From contig DASXVE010000028.1 in assembly GCA_036504445.1 (NCBI GenBank), positions 1-64,000 on the forward strand: a stretch of DNA of 64,000 nt, written 5' to 3'. The notes beneath the pieces were generated by a model. The model was not told the DNA's origin. It did no database searches and saw only the letters and a program-made list of their open reading frames with translations. A program made the position numbers and the translations under genes. Position 1 is the first letter of the stretch, and each line of letters opens with the position of its first letter. This document shows positions 1 through 8,442 of this stretch, piece after piece. This DNA is from Candidatus Aquicultor sp. Its GTDB lineage: Bacteria; Actinomycetota; Aquicultoria; Aquicultorales; Aquicultoraceae.

Positions 1-1
1 A

Positions 2-1123
2 AGGTTTGAGGCATGCGATTGGTGCCACGGCACCGGCGCAGGCTCAGGCTACAACATCCAAATGGACAACAATGACAACTACACCACTGAGTACAACGTT
101 GGTCACACCATGGGTTACGGTATTGACAACGGCAAGTGGAAAGCCCCAGATGATACCTATCCGGCATTTACGCCGAATTATTACATGGGTGGCTTCTCTT
201 GCTTCGATTGCCACAGCCCGCACGCTAACCCGGCACGTATGATGGGCTATGATGCAAACGGCGAACCGATTCAATCGATCGTTGATGTCATGACCGGCCA
301 AGTCTACAACATGGGTAACCCGGGCCACGATATGTACACATCAGGCGGCGAGGGCTTTGCTCAGACAATCGTAGACAATGTTAACCATGTCTACAAGTTC
401 GCGTGGGTACCGGCACTCGGCGGTCCGCTTCCGATGAAGGCAAAACCATACTACCTCGCAGGTAGCTGGCTCCTTCTGAAGAACCCGGACAAAGAGATCG
501 CATCACGCGCATACACCAATGTTCCTGTTGATGTATGGTCGTTCACAAGCACAAACGGCGTAGCTCCATTCGGCGGCGGTCCGGTTAAGGATTCTACCTA
601 CACCGCGATCGCAGCGGGTTCCGAGATTCCCGATGATGTCTACTATGATGGCAAATTCGGAATGGCTCTCAATGAGTTCGACTCAGTCAAGGGATTCCCG
701 GTCAACAAGATGCCGATCAACTGGAATACGCCAATCGGTAGCGCGGCTATCCTCGATACCACGCAGATGTTTGGTTTCGCTCCACAGGGCGTACCAAACC
801 TCGGTAGCGATCCATACTATCCGACAAGCATGTTCAGTCTTAATGGCTCGACATTCTCAGGCGATCAGTACGGCTACAATGTCCGCAACCCGTTCTGCAA
901 ATCGCTTATCGTTGATGAGTTCTGCACCGACTGCCACGACGGCAACGCAGGTCTCTCGACCATCGCAGCTCCGCTGTTCAGTGAGGATCGCGCGCTTCGC
1001 GGTCAGACTGTCACCGGTGACAACTCGGGCTTCTCGATCTCTGGCACTATCAGCGGTTCCAGCCCGAACTGGAAGGGTTCATACGACATCGGCTATGGCC
1101 ACGATACTAACTCACGTCACTGA
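2..1123 (+). CDS. Multiheme c-type cytochrome, 5' partial, upstream of an in-frame TGA
   Basis: The reading frame is already open at the window edge, so the true start and signal peptide lie upstream. Three CxxCH haem-attachment motifs are visible: CDWCH at 14-28, CFDCH at 200-214 and CTDCH at 923-937. Each would bind a covalent haem c, with His as proximal ligand, outside the cytoplasm. Between the motifs is a long Gly/Pro/Tyr-rich stretch without haem sites, typical of large extracytoplasmic electron-transfer cytochromes. The frame meets TGA at 1121-1123 after GHDTNSRH. The same frame reopens immediately and carries three more CxxCH motifs, so I treat this and the next entry as one protein. 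Partner and substrate cannot be read from the sequence. Confidence 0.85.
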   Translation, partial: RFEACDWCHGTGAGSGYNIQMDNNDNYTTEYNVGHTMGYGIDNGKWKAPDDTYPAFTPNYYMGGFSCFDCHSPHANPARMMGYDANGEPIQSIVDVMTGQVYNMGNPGHDMYTSGGEGFAQTIVDNVNHVYKFAWVPALGGPLPMKAKPYYLAGSWLLLKNPDKEIASRAYTNVPVDVWSFTSTNGVAPFGGGPVKDSTYTAIAAGSEIPDDVYYDGKFGMALNEFDSVKGFPVNKMPINWNTPIGSAAILDTTQMFGFAPQGVPNLGSDPYYPTSMFSLNGSTFSGDQYGYNVRNPFCKSLIVDEFCTDCHDGNAGLSTIAAPLFSEDRALRGQTVTGDNSGFSISGTISGSSPNWKGSYDIGYGHDTNSRH

Positions 1124-1156
1124 AGCCGGGCTATGAAGTTCAATCCGGAGGATGGA
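1121..1156 (+). other. Candidate selenocysteine (UGA) codon with SECIS-like hairpin
   Basis: TGA at 1121-1123 is in frame with both halves of the cytochrome. Downstream, TTC-A-ATCC (1139-1146... left arm 1140-1146) can pair with GGAT-G-GA (1150-1156) around loop GGA (1147-1149): six pairs and one A.G mismatch. The loop starts 24 nt after the UGA and its first base is G. That fits the published bacterial SECIS pattern (short stem, G at one of the first two loop positions, loop about 16-37 nt from UGA). The fold was done by hand. A premature stop in a dying gene is the main alternative. Confidence 0.5.
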
Positions 1157-1876
1157 CAATTGACAGGCCCAAGGTGCCGTAACTGCCACAAAGGTTCAAG
1201 TGGTTGTGGTGCTTGCCACAATAGCGATCCGTATGATCCAGTTGATGGTATAAATACATCAACGGCTGGCATTGCAGAGGATAATAGCCACGCTGCTATT
1301 ACCTATCTGTTCGCATCGATGTTCACTATGGTTGGTATGCCAAGCCCAACACCAGATATGGTTGCACCGATTACTGCGTATGATCCGGCGAAGACAAGCA
1401 TGGGCGATGCAAACCCGGTCGAGTCGGTTCCTGCACTTGATGCGAACCATCAGCCTATCATCGGCCAAGTCAAGAAGTCACGTACCGTTAGCTGGTCAAG
1501 CGATTGGAGAGCAAACACAGGTACAGTTGGAAGCGGTATAAATCAAACCTGCTCTGACGATGGTCTTAGCTTCCCGCACCGTACACTCGGTTGGAAGATG
1601 CTGAAAGACGACCTCTTCGGTATCGACCCGGCGGCAGCTGATACAAACGGCGCACCAGGCTTTATCCATGCTGGTCAAACAAGGACAGGCTTCTACCCAG
1701 GCAATAAGGCACATGACCTTGACAGCGTCTGCTTAGACTGCCACAATCCGACGGTTTGGGGTGCTACAAGCACACTTAACCACACGGATATCCAGGGTAT
1801 CAATCCAATGACAGGTGCAGACACAATTACTGCTGACAATATGAACGACGACCTCCTCTTGAGAGGCCTGCCGTAA
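1133..1876 (+). CDS. Multiheme c-type cytochrome, C-terminal part after the in-frame TGA
   Basis: Same frame as the preceding cytochrome segment. It contains CRNCH (1175-1189), CGACH (1205-1219) and CLDCH (1730-1744). The first ATG at 1133 has no Shine-Dalgarno sequence before it, and the first residues (MKFNPEDGQLTGPR) are not a signal peptide. As an independent protein it would stay in the cytoplasm and could not be haem-loaded by the cytochrome c maturation system. Hence it is probably translated as a continuation of the upstream segment through the UGA at 1121. If the UGA is never read through, this is the dead half of a pseudogene. The C-terminus is complete at TAA 1874-1876 and is followed by a strong terminator. 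Confidence 0.75.
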   Translation: MKFNPEDGQLTGPRCRNCHKGSSGCGACHNSDPYDPVDGINTSTAGIAEDNSHAAITYLFASMFTMVGMPSPTPDMVAPITAYDPAKTSMGDANPVESVPALDANHQPIIGQVKKSRTVSWSSDWRANTGTVGSGINQTCSDDGLSFPHRTLGWKMLKDDLFGIDPAAADTNGAPGFIHAGQTRTGFYPGNKAHDLDSVCLDCHNPTVWGATSTLNHTDIQGINPMTGADTITADNMNDDLLLRGLP

Positions 1877-1951
1877 GAATTGTCACAGCATAACTTACGC
1901 GTAATACTTGCAAAAGCTTACAAGGAATTAACAACAATTCGTATACAACAC

Positions 1952-1987
1952 AAAAGAGGCCCGTTTTTACACGGGCCTCTTTTTTTT
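1952..1987 (+). terminator. Intrinsic terminator (probably bidirectional) after the cytochrome
   Basis: Perfect 10-bp stem AGAGGCCCGT (1955-1964) / ACGGGCCTCT (1971-1980), loop TTTTAC, then eight T's (1980-1987). Four A's precede the left arm, giving a short T-run on the minus strand, so it may also end the convergent dprA transcript. Confidence 0.93.
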
Positions 1988-2008
1988 ACTGTTGATATAT
2001 TTGCTATA

Positions 2009-3166
2009 TTACTTCACTCTAACGTAGCTGCCCGCAATATCCTTTTTGAGATAGCCGTTGATCTCAAGTATTACCAGTAATATCGATAACTCAGATACGG
2101 CAGATGTAGCATACCCAGCGGACCCGATAGATCCGGTTGCACCGGTTTCGCATAAACTAATCTCTCTAGCAATTTCGTCCAACCTTCTTGGTTCCCAGCC
2201 GATAATATTGAGAACATCGCGTTCCTTGTCTGATAAGGCATCGAGCTTACCGTTATCGCCCGCACGTGAGGACTTAATGCCGAGGACTTCAAACACGTCA
2301 GAGGCGTCCTCTATTAAGAACGCGCCCTGTTTAATTAGCTTATTTGTCCCCTTGCTTGTTTCATTCTTAGAAAATCCTGGCGCTGCGAACACTTCCCGCC
2401 CGTACTCAAGCGCGAAATCGGCGGTAATAAGAGCGCCGCTCTTTTCACTTGCCTCAACAACAATGACCGCCTTGCACATTCCCGCGACAATCCGGTTTCT
2501 GGCCGGAAAATTGTGCGCCATCGGGATAGTACCCGGCGGATATTCTGAAATAATCGCCCCATTTTCAATGACCCGTTCAAATAGCTGACGGTTTTCCGGC
2601 GGGTAGATGATATCAGGCCCGCTCCCAAGAACCGCGAGCGTAACGCCGCCCGCTTCCAGTGCACCTTTATGGGCAGCGCTGTCGATACCGCGTGCGCCGC
2701 CTGAAACGATTACTATGCCCTCTTCAGCAAGCTCTGCTGCGAGCTCTTCTGCAAGAATCTTGCCGTGAGAAGTTGAACGCCGTGCGCCTACAATGGCCAC
2801 AGCCGTACTATATGGTTCTAGATTACCCTTTACGAACAGCGCTCGGGGATGCCCTTCCGCATAACGCAGCAGCTCGGGAAATATGTCTTCCTCACTGGTA
2901 ACAATAGAGACGCCTTTGCTACGTAGCTTATTGTATTCTTCCTCAAGGCTCACGGCCGCTCTAAATGCTACTGATTCAGCTGCGAGCTCCGGTGTTAAGC
3001 CCAGCGCAACGAGCCCGTCCGTATCCATCTCCCAAAGGGCTTCTGCCCCGCCGGCCGCATCCACTAGGCGGTAAATACGATTGCGAAACGGTGGGCACAG
3101 CTTCACACCGAGCCAGTGCTTATTATTCCTTTCATGCACTTCGAGTTGTGTTTCCATTAAGGCCAT
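2009..3166 (-). CDS. dprA: DNA-processing protein DprA
   Basis: 385 aa. DprA (Smf) binds incoming single-stranded DNA and loads RecA during natural transformation. The central Rossmann-like domain has the family signature SGGARGIDSAAHKGAL, preceded by AIVGARRSTSHG and followed by the segment around ISEYPPGT and FPARNRIVAG. An N-terminal helical region contains the helix-hairpin-helix-like part, and a C-terminal winged-helix (DprA_WH) extends to about residue 385. It is 76 bp downstream of comM in the same direction, the classical comM-dprA pair. Two near starts exist (Met1 and Met4). Length and motifs are normal. Confidence 0.95.
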   Translation of the reverse strand: MALMETQLEVHERNNKHWLGVKLCPPFRNRIYRLVDAAGGAEALWEMDTDGLVALGLTPELAAESVAFRAAVSLEEEYNKLRSKGVSIVTSEEDIFPELLRYAEGHPRALFVKGNLEPYSTAVAIVGARRSTSHGKILAEELAAELAEEGIVIVSGGARGIDSAAHKGALEAGGVTLAVLGSGPDIIYPPENRQLFERVIENGAIISEYPPGTIPMAHNFPARNRIVAGMCKAVIVVEASEKSGALITADFALEYGREVFAAPGFSKNETSKGTNKLIKQGAFLIEDASDVFEVLGIKSSRAGDNGKLDALSDKERDVLNIIGWEPRRLDEIAREISLCETGATGSIGSAGYATSAVSELSILLVILEINGYLKKDIAGSYVRVK

Positions 3167-3242
3167 TCCCCGCTAACGTTATTTATCTGAGAACTATATG
3201 GTTGGCAGCATCAAGCAACGCGATGCTACTATGGATATTATT

Positions 3243-4799
3243 TTACATATACTGCCTATCAAGCGCTCGATACTGAACCGATTCGGCGATATGTGTGATT
3301 CCAATATCGCGTTCTTCTGCCAGATCAGCAATTGTTCTAGCTACCTTGAGAACCCGCTCAAACGCGCGTCCGCTCAACCCAAGTTTATCGATCGATATTT
3401 CTATGAACGCCCTTGCCTCGTTTGTGAGGTCGCAAAATAACCCTACTTCCTTTGCCTTCATTTGTGCGTTCGCTCGTATTATGGGCCGCGGCGAAGCGCT
3501 TTTTGCCCTTCCTGGAAGCTTCGAGAACCGATCTCTCTGAATCGCCCGGGCGGCATTCACACGCTCTTTAATGAGCGTAGACGACTCCCCTTTCTTGGAG
3601 TGCAAAAGCTCTTCTTTGGATAATCGCGGGACATCGACATGGATATCGATGCGGTCGAGCAATGGGCCCGATAGCCTACCGCGATAGAGCTGAATCTGTC
3701 GCGGGGTGCACACGCACTGCTTCACCTTATCACCAAGATGAGCGCAAGGGCATGGGTTCATACTTCCCACCAACGTAAAGCATGCGGGATATGTTAAAGA
3801 AGCTGACGCCCTGGAAATCGTCACATGACCTTCCTCCAGCGGTTGACGCAATACCTGGAGCACGCCTTTAGCAAATTCCGGGAACTCGTCCAGAAAGAGA
3901 ACGCCGTTGTGTGCAAGGGATACCTCGCCGGGCCTGGGGTAACTGCCTCCACCGATAAGACCTGCGTGACTAATCGTATGGTGTGGTTCGCGGAACGGTC
4001 GTGTGGTTATCAGAGATTCGCCGCTCTTAAGCATATCTGCGACCGAGTATATTTTTGTCACCTCAATAGCCTCGTCGATTGTCAAGCGCGGCAATATCGA
4101 AGGCAAACGCGAAGCGAGCATCGTTTTGCCCGAACCCGGCGGGCCGATTAAAAGCACGTTATGGGCACCTGCGGCCGCTACCTCGAGCGCCCGCTTAACA
4201 TGCTCTTGACCCTTTACATCTGCAAAATCAAGTTCGAATTGCTCGTTTTCGTTCAGTGATATATCTTTTGATTGCGGCTGAATCTCCAGCATGCCTTTCA
4301 GAAACAACACGGTCTCGCTCAAATCCTTAACCGGCACGATGTCGATGCCATCAACGACCGAAGCCTCACCTGCATTTGGACGAGGTAGTACCACACCCTT
4401 TTTGCCGAGCCGTTTAGCGGCGATCGCTATGCAGAGCGCACCCGTAACCCTGCGGATCTCGCCGGTGAGCGAGAGCTCGCCGGCAAACAGATAGTTTTGA
4501 AGATTATCGTGCGGGATCTGCTCGGTCGCGGCAAGAATACCGAGCGCGATAGGAAGATCGAAGGCAGGCCCTTCTTTACGAATATCTGCCGGCGCCATGT
4601 TGACAACGATGCGCTTTAGAGGAAATTCGAATTCTGAGTTGGATATGCCGCTTCGCACCCGTTCTTTCGATTCCTGTACGGCCGTATCGGCTAAACCGAC
4701 AATATTGACTGACGGAAGCCCGAGAAAAACATCGACCTCCACCTCAACCGGTACTGCGTCCATACCAATGACTGCAGCCGAGAGCACCTTTGCGAGCAT
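3243..4799 (-). CDS. comM: YifB/ComM-family Mg-chelatase-like AAA+ ATPase
   Basis: 518 aa. ComM is a hexameric AAA+ helicase that promotes branch migration during transformation-linked recombination. The N-terminal ChlI-like domain (about 1-165) begins MLAKVLSAAVIGMDA. The AAA+ core has Walker A GPPGSGKT (219-226) and Walker B GVLFLDEF near residue 300. A zinc-binding CPCAHLGD..CVC segment follows and then the C-terminal Mg_chelatase_C helical region. It lies upstream of dprA and probably shares its transcript. Confidence 0.95.
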   Translation of the reverse strand: MLAKVLSAAVIGMDAVPVEVEVDVFLGLPSVNIVGLADTAVQESKERVRSGISNSEFEFPLKRIVVNMAPADIRKEGPAFDLPIALGILAATEQIPHDNLQNYLFAGELSLTGEIRRVTGALCIAIAAKRLGKKGVVLPRPNAGEASVVDGIDIVPVKDLSETVLFLKGMLEIQPQSKDISLNENEQFELDFADVKGQEHVKRALEVAAAGAHNVLLIGPPGSGKTMLASRLPSILPRLTIDEAIEVTKIYSVADMLKSGESLITTRPFREPHHTISHAGLIGGGSYPRPGEVSLAHNGVLFLDEFPEFAKGVLQVLRQPLEEGHVTISRASASLTYPACFTLVGSMNPCPCAHLGDKVKQCVCTPRQIQLYRGRLSGPLLDRIDIHVDVPRLSKEELLHSKKGESSTLIKERVNAARAIQRDRFSKLPGRAKSASPRPIIRANAQMKAKEVGLFCDLTNEARAFIEISIDKLGLSGRAFERVLKVARTIADLAEERDIGITHIAESVQYRALDRQYM

Positions 4800-4861
4800 A
4801 TATCCCCCTATTTGCGCATATGTGTAAGAGCACTATTATGTATCGTAGCTATTATGCTCTT

Positions 4862-6991
4862 CTATGGCAAGAGGTTCCTTTGCAATATCCAGATAAATTT
4901 AGCGGCTTCGCATCGAGACACCGGAGTATCGGGTGCAAACGTTCCATCGGGATAGCCCGATACTATGCCGTATTTTCTACCGGTTAGGATGTACTCTGTA
5001 TCGGTATGGCCGACGATATCGGGGAATCGCTCACCAGTTGTATCAAATTTAAGGATGCCTGCTATAACGACTAATCGTACGGCTTCTGCCCTGGTAACGT
5101 ATTCGCCGGGTTTATACGAGCCCCCCGCGTATGCAAGAACGCCCTTTTCGCTTAATGTTTTTATATACGGATACGCCCAGTGGCTCGGCTGTACTTCCAC
5201 GGTTTTACTTGCTTCGCCGGACGTGGGTTCCCAGCCTAGAGATTTGCATACCATCTTCGCAAACTCCGCCTTTGTTACTTTCCGGTTCGGATCAAAGAAC
5301 CCGGTACCGGTACCGCCAATGACACCTGCGATCGATAAGTCAAACACGTATCCGGTATACCAGCCCTCCGAAACATCTCGAAGACCGATGTTTGGGAACC
5401 CGGCAATCACCAGTGAAGCCGAAATAGGATCATTGGGATGAAATGTTCCATTTGGATTACCGGAAATATATTCGTGCGCGTACATATTCTCGATCTGCAG
5501 TGCGTGCGGATCTGACTCGGGAACATCCCCAAAATACCCCTTATACTGCGCAGGAGCAGATGGTTCGATTGGCGTATCAAGTGGCGTATCCCCAGTTAGG
5601 TCTTCAGCGCCGGCAGCGGAACCGTTGAAAGATATCCAGTCGAGCAACTGCAACCGTGTTAAAGTATCGTTAGGCCTGAACATCCCCGTGCTCGTATCCT
5701 CATCCGTAAACGTACCGGAATTAACCGCCGTCTCGATGTAGTGCACGTACGGGTTGGTACGAGGAACGTCTTTGAAATATCCTTTAAACGCAGGGTCGAT
5801 GGTAGGGCTAAATAGATTTAGTTTCATCACCAGCTTTGCCGCTTGCACCCGCGTTATTTTTGAGCATGCTTTAGACCGGAGGCCATTTGGGAGCAACGAA
5901 TATGCGTATATCTCTCTAAGTTGACCGGAGACGGTAATCTGTGCGCTCCAAACACCGTTAAGACCCGACCGCTTCTCTGCAAGCAGTTTCCCTCCCGATT
6001 CGAGGCGCACTTTGTAGCCGGGAACCGCAAGCCCTTTGATGGTGATCTGAATGCCCGGCTTTTCAGCATTTTCATCGCTTAACTTAAGCGTATCCTTATC
6101 ACCGCCGGTCGGGCTTATAATTACCGGCGGGCACAGTATCGCTTCGATGTTCCGAGTATCGACGGTTATCGTCGCGCTATGAGGGTCGATCACCTGAGCT
6201 TTCTGGGTGGGGTCCTCTGGGTTGTCGAGGCCGTATTCGAGCTGATTGCCTGCTTTATCGACTACCCTAAGGTAGCTCAAAGCCATCTCGCCTGGAAACA
6301 CCTCATCGGGAACTATAATAGCCGCTTCAAGCATTTTGCTTGCTGCATTGTACGTGAGATTAGCGGTTATTTCACCACCGTCATGAGACTCGGATTGAGC
6401 CCAGCTTATAAAGCCTGAATCAACACCTGAATAATTGTCGGCGGCTTTTACCTTGATATAGAGCACATCGCCCGGTCGAACAGTATGGGATGAGAGCTTC
6501 AAAGCACCGACTGTCGGTGCGACAATATCCGGGTGCTCGCTGTGTACCGTAAGATTCGCCGCGCTAAAATCATCGTTCTCGTTAGATGTCCCTACGTGAC
6601 CGCTGTCGTCGTAAACTTCAGTGCCCAAACACTTCCAGAGACCGGGCTCGGCGTATGCGTTGATATGGAGCAGCCCGGTTAAAACACTTCCATTTGAACC
6701 TTCGGACAAATCAATGTTAAGCATCTTACCCGATGGTGACTTCCAAATGGCTACACCGCCGATTATCCTTGACCCACTCGTATCGGCGGTAACTGAAACC
6801 GTCACGGTCTCATCTGCGCTGACATCTGTTTTACTTACAGAAATACTACGTGTGCGAAGGCTTCCTGCGGCATTAGCTTGCGTACGTTGTATGCTTAGTG
6901 TTAAGGGTGTTCGTAAAGCTGAAAAAGCGGGAGTTGTAACCATTGTAAACAAGAAAGCAGCTATAAAAGCACAAGTAGATAGTTTACGCAT
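4862..6991 (-). CDS. S-layer homology (SLH) domain surface protein
   Basis: 709 aa with an N-terminal signal peptide (MRKLSTCAFIAAFLFTMVTT, cleavage near AFSA). Residues about 40-380 look like Ig/Bacterial-type beta-sandwich repeats (for example VSKTDVSADETVTVSVTADT and LSSHTVRPGDVLYIKVKAAD). The C-terminal half holds several SLH repeats: FKGYFKDVPRTNPYVHYIE, YKGYFGDVPESDPHALQIE, FPNIGLRDVSEGWYTGYVFD, HWAYPYIKTLSEKGVLAYAG and FPDIVGHTDTEYI. SLH repeats anchor proteins to the cell-wall polymer. It sits between yraN and comM, a place usually held by rnhB-type genes, so it probably was inserted there. The specific function is unknown. Confidence 0.9.
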   Translation of the reverse strand: MRKLSTCAFIAAFLFTMVTTPAFSALRTPLTLSIQRTQANAAGSLRTRSISVSKTDVSADETVTVSVTADTSGSRIIGGVAIWKSPSGKMLNIDLSEGSNGSVLTGLLHINAYAEPGLWKCLGTEVYDDSGHVGTSNENDDFSAANLTVHSEHPDIVAPTVGALKLSSHTVRPGDVLYIKVKAADNYSGVDSGFISWAQSESHDGGEITANLTYNAASKMLEAAIIVPDEVFPGEMALSYLRVVDKAGNQLEYGLDNPEDPTQKAQVIDPHSATITVDTRNIEAILCPPVIISPTGGDKDTLKLSDENAEKPGIQITIKGLAVPGYKVRLESGGKLLAEKRSGLNGVWSAQITVSGQLREIYAYSLLPNGLRSKACSKITRVQAAKLVMKLNLFSPTIDPAFKGYFKDVPRTNPYVHYIETAVNSGTFTDEDTSTGMFRPNDTLTRLQLLDWISFNGSAAGAEDLTGDTPLDTPIEPSAPAQYKGYFGDVPESDPHALQIENMYAHEYISGNPNGTFHPNDPISASLVIAGFPNIGLRDVSEGWYTGYVFDLSIAGVIGGTGTGFFDPNRKVTKAEFAKMVCKSLGWEPTSGEASKTVEVQPSHWAYPYIKTLSEKGVLAYAGGSYKPGEYVTRAEAVRLVVIAGILKFDTTGERFPDIVGHTDTEYILTGRKYGIVSGYPDGTFAPDTPVSRCEAAKFIWILQRNLLP

Positions 6992-7173
6992 ACAGGGTAT
7001 TCTCCAGTCTCTTTTGACGGTGTTATAAGGGTTATAAAGCCATCATACTACAGGTTGGTGGGTAGGCAATAGAAAGGTTGCACTCGCCGATTAAAGATTC
7101 GCAAAATTCTTCGAATTTACTATAAAGTCGGTTGGTAATCGCGCCGATATAAATATTGTTGCATCCCTAAGAG

Positions 7174-7227
7174 AGCTGAGCGAGCATAGAAAGTTTCTAT
7201 GAGGCCACCGAAAGGTGGCCCTCAGCT
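7174..7227. other. Three-stem structured element between two genes
   Basis: Outer stem AGCTGAG (7174-7180) / CTCAGCT (7221-7227) encloses two hairpins. One is CATAGAAAGTTTCTATG (7185-7201); the other is GGCCACC (7203-7209) - GAAA - GGTGGCC (7214-7220). On the minus strand it lies after the small gene ending at 7253 and about 180 nt upstream of the SLH-protein start. It could be a terminator without a clear T-run or a structured leader. It matches no riboswitch that I recognise. Confidence 0.5.
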
Positions 7228-7252
7228 TATTTACGAGCCAAATATTTTCAGG

Positions 7253-7543
7253 TTAAAAACCTATCGCCTCGATATCCTCAGTCGCAATGGCAACGTACCG
7301 GTGGAGACCGCCGGATTTATCCTCCTCGACAGCATCGGCTATCGATGGCATTGCAATAATCTCACGGCTTTCGTGCTCGCCAACCTCAAAATATTTTGGA
7401 TCGATAAGCATGAGCGTTGTTACATTTATCCTGGCTACACGCCCGATGTATGCCCTGTTGCGGGTGAATATAGTCGCGTTCATGCCGGCGAGGCCTTGGC
7501 TCTCTATGATTTCTCTTAGCTCGCTATTCGTCATATCCTCCAC
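7253..7543 (-). CDS. Small hypothetical protein with an LSm-like beta pattern
   Basis: 96 aa. I do not recognise a named family. After an N-terminal helix (NSELREIIESQGLAGM) the chain alternates short beta-like stretches: NATIFTRNRAYIGRVARI, VTTLMLIDPKYF and REIIAMPSIADAV. This recalls a small beta-barrel (LSm/SH3-like) fold but is only a pattern impression. The start at 7543 is GTG; an ATG three codons in is also possible. It lies upstream of the SLH gene on the same strand and downstream of the unexplained 7.5-8.0 kb gap. Confidence 0.6.
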   Translation of the reverse strand: MEDMTNSELREIIESQGLAGMNATIFTRNRAYIGRVARINVTTLMLIDPKYFEVGEHESREIIAMPSIADAVEEDKSGGLHRYVAIATEDIEAIGF

Positions 7544-7985
7544 CCCATTTGATCGAGTTCGTATCGTTTCATATACAGCTGCGCTTGTGTATAACTCTTG
7601 TTATGACGTATATAACCAAAGAGTCCGTGCGGCACGCCTGAATAACTTCTGTTTTGGCCCACTTAATCCTTCATTGTGCCGTTCACCGCTTTTTCCTACC
7701 GGCATCTAATTTTGGGGGGTACTCTAGGATTAGCCGGGCCGGGCCCATAACATGCAGTGCTTACAAACCATACGGTATCGGTGCAAACGTGAATGCGGTA
7801 TCACTGGGCAGGTGCTCGGTACCCCAAAGGCTTCAAGACCGAGTGTTCCTGTTTCCTGTTCCTTTAGGGCTATTGCTCCCGATAGCTGCTTTAGGGCCTC
7901 CCTTGAGCGCCTGCCCACATATTTTTAGAACGTGTTTGGGTCTGGAAGATAGCTCAAACACGCGCAGGGACGTTCCTCGGTACGT
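7544..7985. ncRNA. Gene-free gap with a long paired region, candidate structured RNA
   Basis: No convincing protein gene in 442 bp. A 12-bp inverted repeat, GGGCAGGTGCTC (7806-7817) / GAGCGCCTGCCC (7905-7916, one G.T pair), encloses about 87 nt. Inside are CTCGGT (7815-7820) / ACCGAG (7838-7843) and GCTAT (7869-7873) / ATAGC (7882-7886), partly alternative to the outer stem. Just beyond, CGTGTTTG and CAAACACG (about 7931-7962) form another hairpin. Read on the minus strand it includes GAGGAACGTCC, reminiscent of the RNase P P4 strand, but the remaining rnpB hallmarks were not found. Strand and identity are unknown. Confidence 0.35.
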
Positions 7986-8333
7986 CTAGAATGCGTTTTC
8001 GATGTGGTTCACTGTAACCTCACGCCCCTCTTGCAGTATCGAAATTACATCGAACCGTATCTCACTGTAACCGCTTATTCTCTTCTGCATTGCAAGATAC
8101 ATCTCTGCGACGGCTCGGATGGTGCGCTGCTTGTGTGGTGTTACCGCTTCGAAAGGTTGCCCGTATCGTGTCGTCAGGCGGGTCTTTACCTCGCAGAACA
8201 CCAAAATGCGGCCGGTTGCCGCTATGATATCTATTTCACCGAGCTTCGTTCGAAAGTTACGCTCTATAATGCGGTAGTCTTTTCGCTGTAAGTGAAGCGC
8301 CGCAAAGTCTTCGCCTTGTTTACCGAGTGCCAT
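7986..8333 (-). CDS. YraN family (UPF0102) endonuclease-like protein
   Basis: 115 aa, normal for the family. Shows the conserved restriction-endonuclease-like pattern: GEDFAALHLQRKDYRIIERNFR, GEIDIIAATGRILVFCEVKTR (Asp and Glu-x-Lys as putative metal-binding residues) and the C-terminal IRFDVISI. The biochemical role in cells is not established. It commonly sits next to comM/dprA; here the SLH gene separates them. The start ATG at 8333 lies in TATGGCACTCGG. It is transcribed after the terminator at 8355-8384, so it needs its own promoter. Confidence 0.9.
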   Translation of the reverse strand: MALGKQGEDFAALHLQRKDYRIIERNFRTKLGEIDIIAATGRILVFCEVKTRLTTRYGQPFEAVTPHKQRTIRAVAEMYLAMQKRISGYSEIRFDVISILQEGREVTVNHIENAF

Positions 8334-8354
8334 ATACCCCCCTATACGTAAGAG

Positions 8355-8384
8355 TAAAAAAGAAAAGCCCGGTAAAACCGGGCG
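8355..8384 (-). terminator. Intrinsic terminator after the MerR-type regulator
   Basis: Stem GCCCGGT (8367-8373) / ACCGGGC (8377-8383) with a 3-nt loop. On the minus strand it is followed by TTTTCTTTTTT. This ends the RsiG-like/FHA/MerR transcript before yraN. Confidence 0.9.
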
Positions 8385-8442
8385 TAATCTATGCTAATCT
8401 CCTATGTCTTAAGCTTCGCCTTAAAGCATCGCTTATTATAAT

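Noticed and set aside
1121-1123. UGA reassigned genome-wide to an amino acid
   Set aside because: Several genes here end at TGA with normal C-termini (for example the amino-acid permease at 41074), so TGA is a regular stop.
7544-7985. RNase P RNA (rnpB)
   Set aside because: Only one P4-like string (GAGGAACGTCC on the minus strand); the 3' half of P4 and the other conserved blocks were not found.
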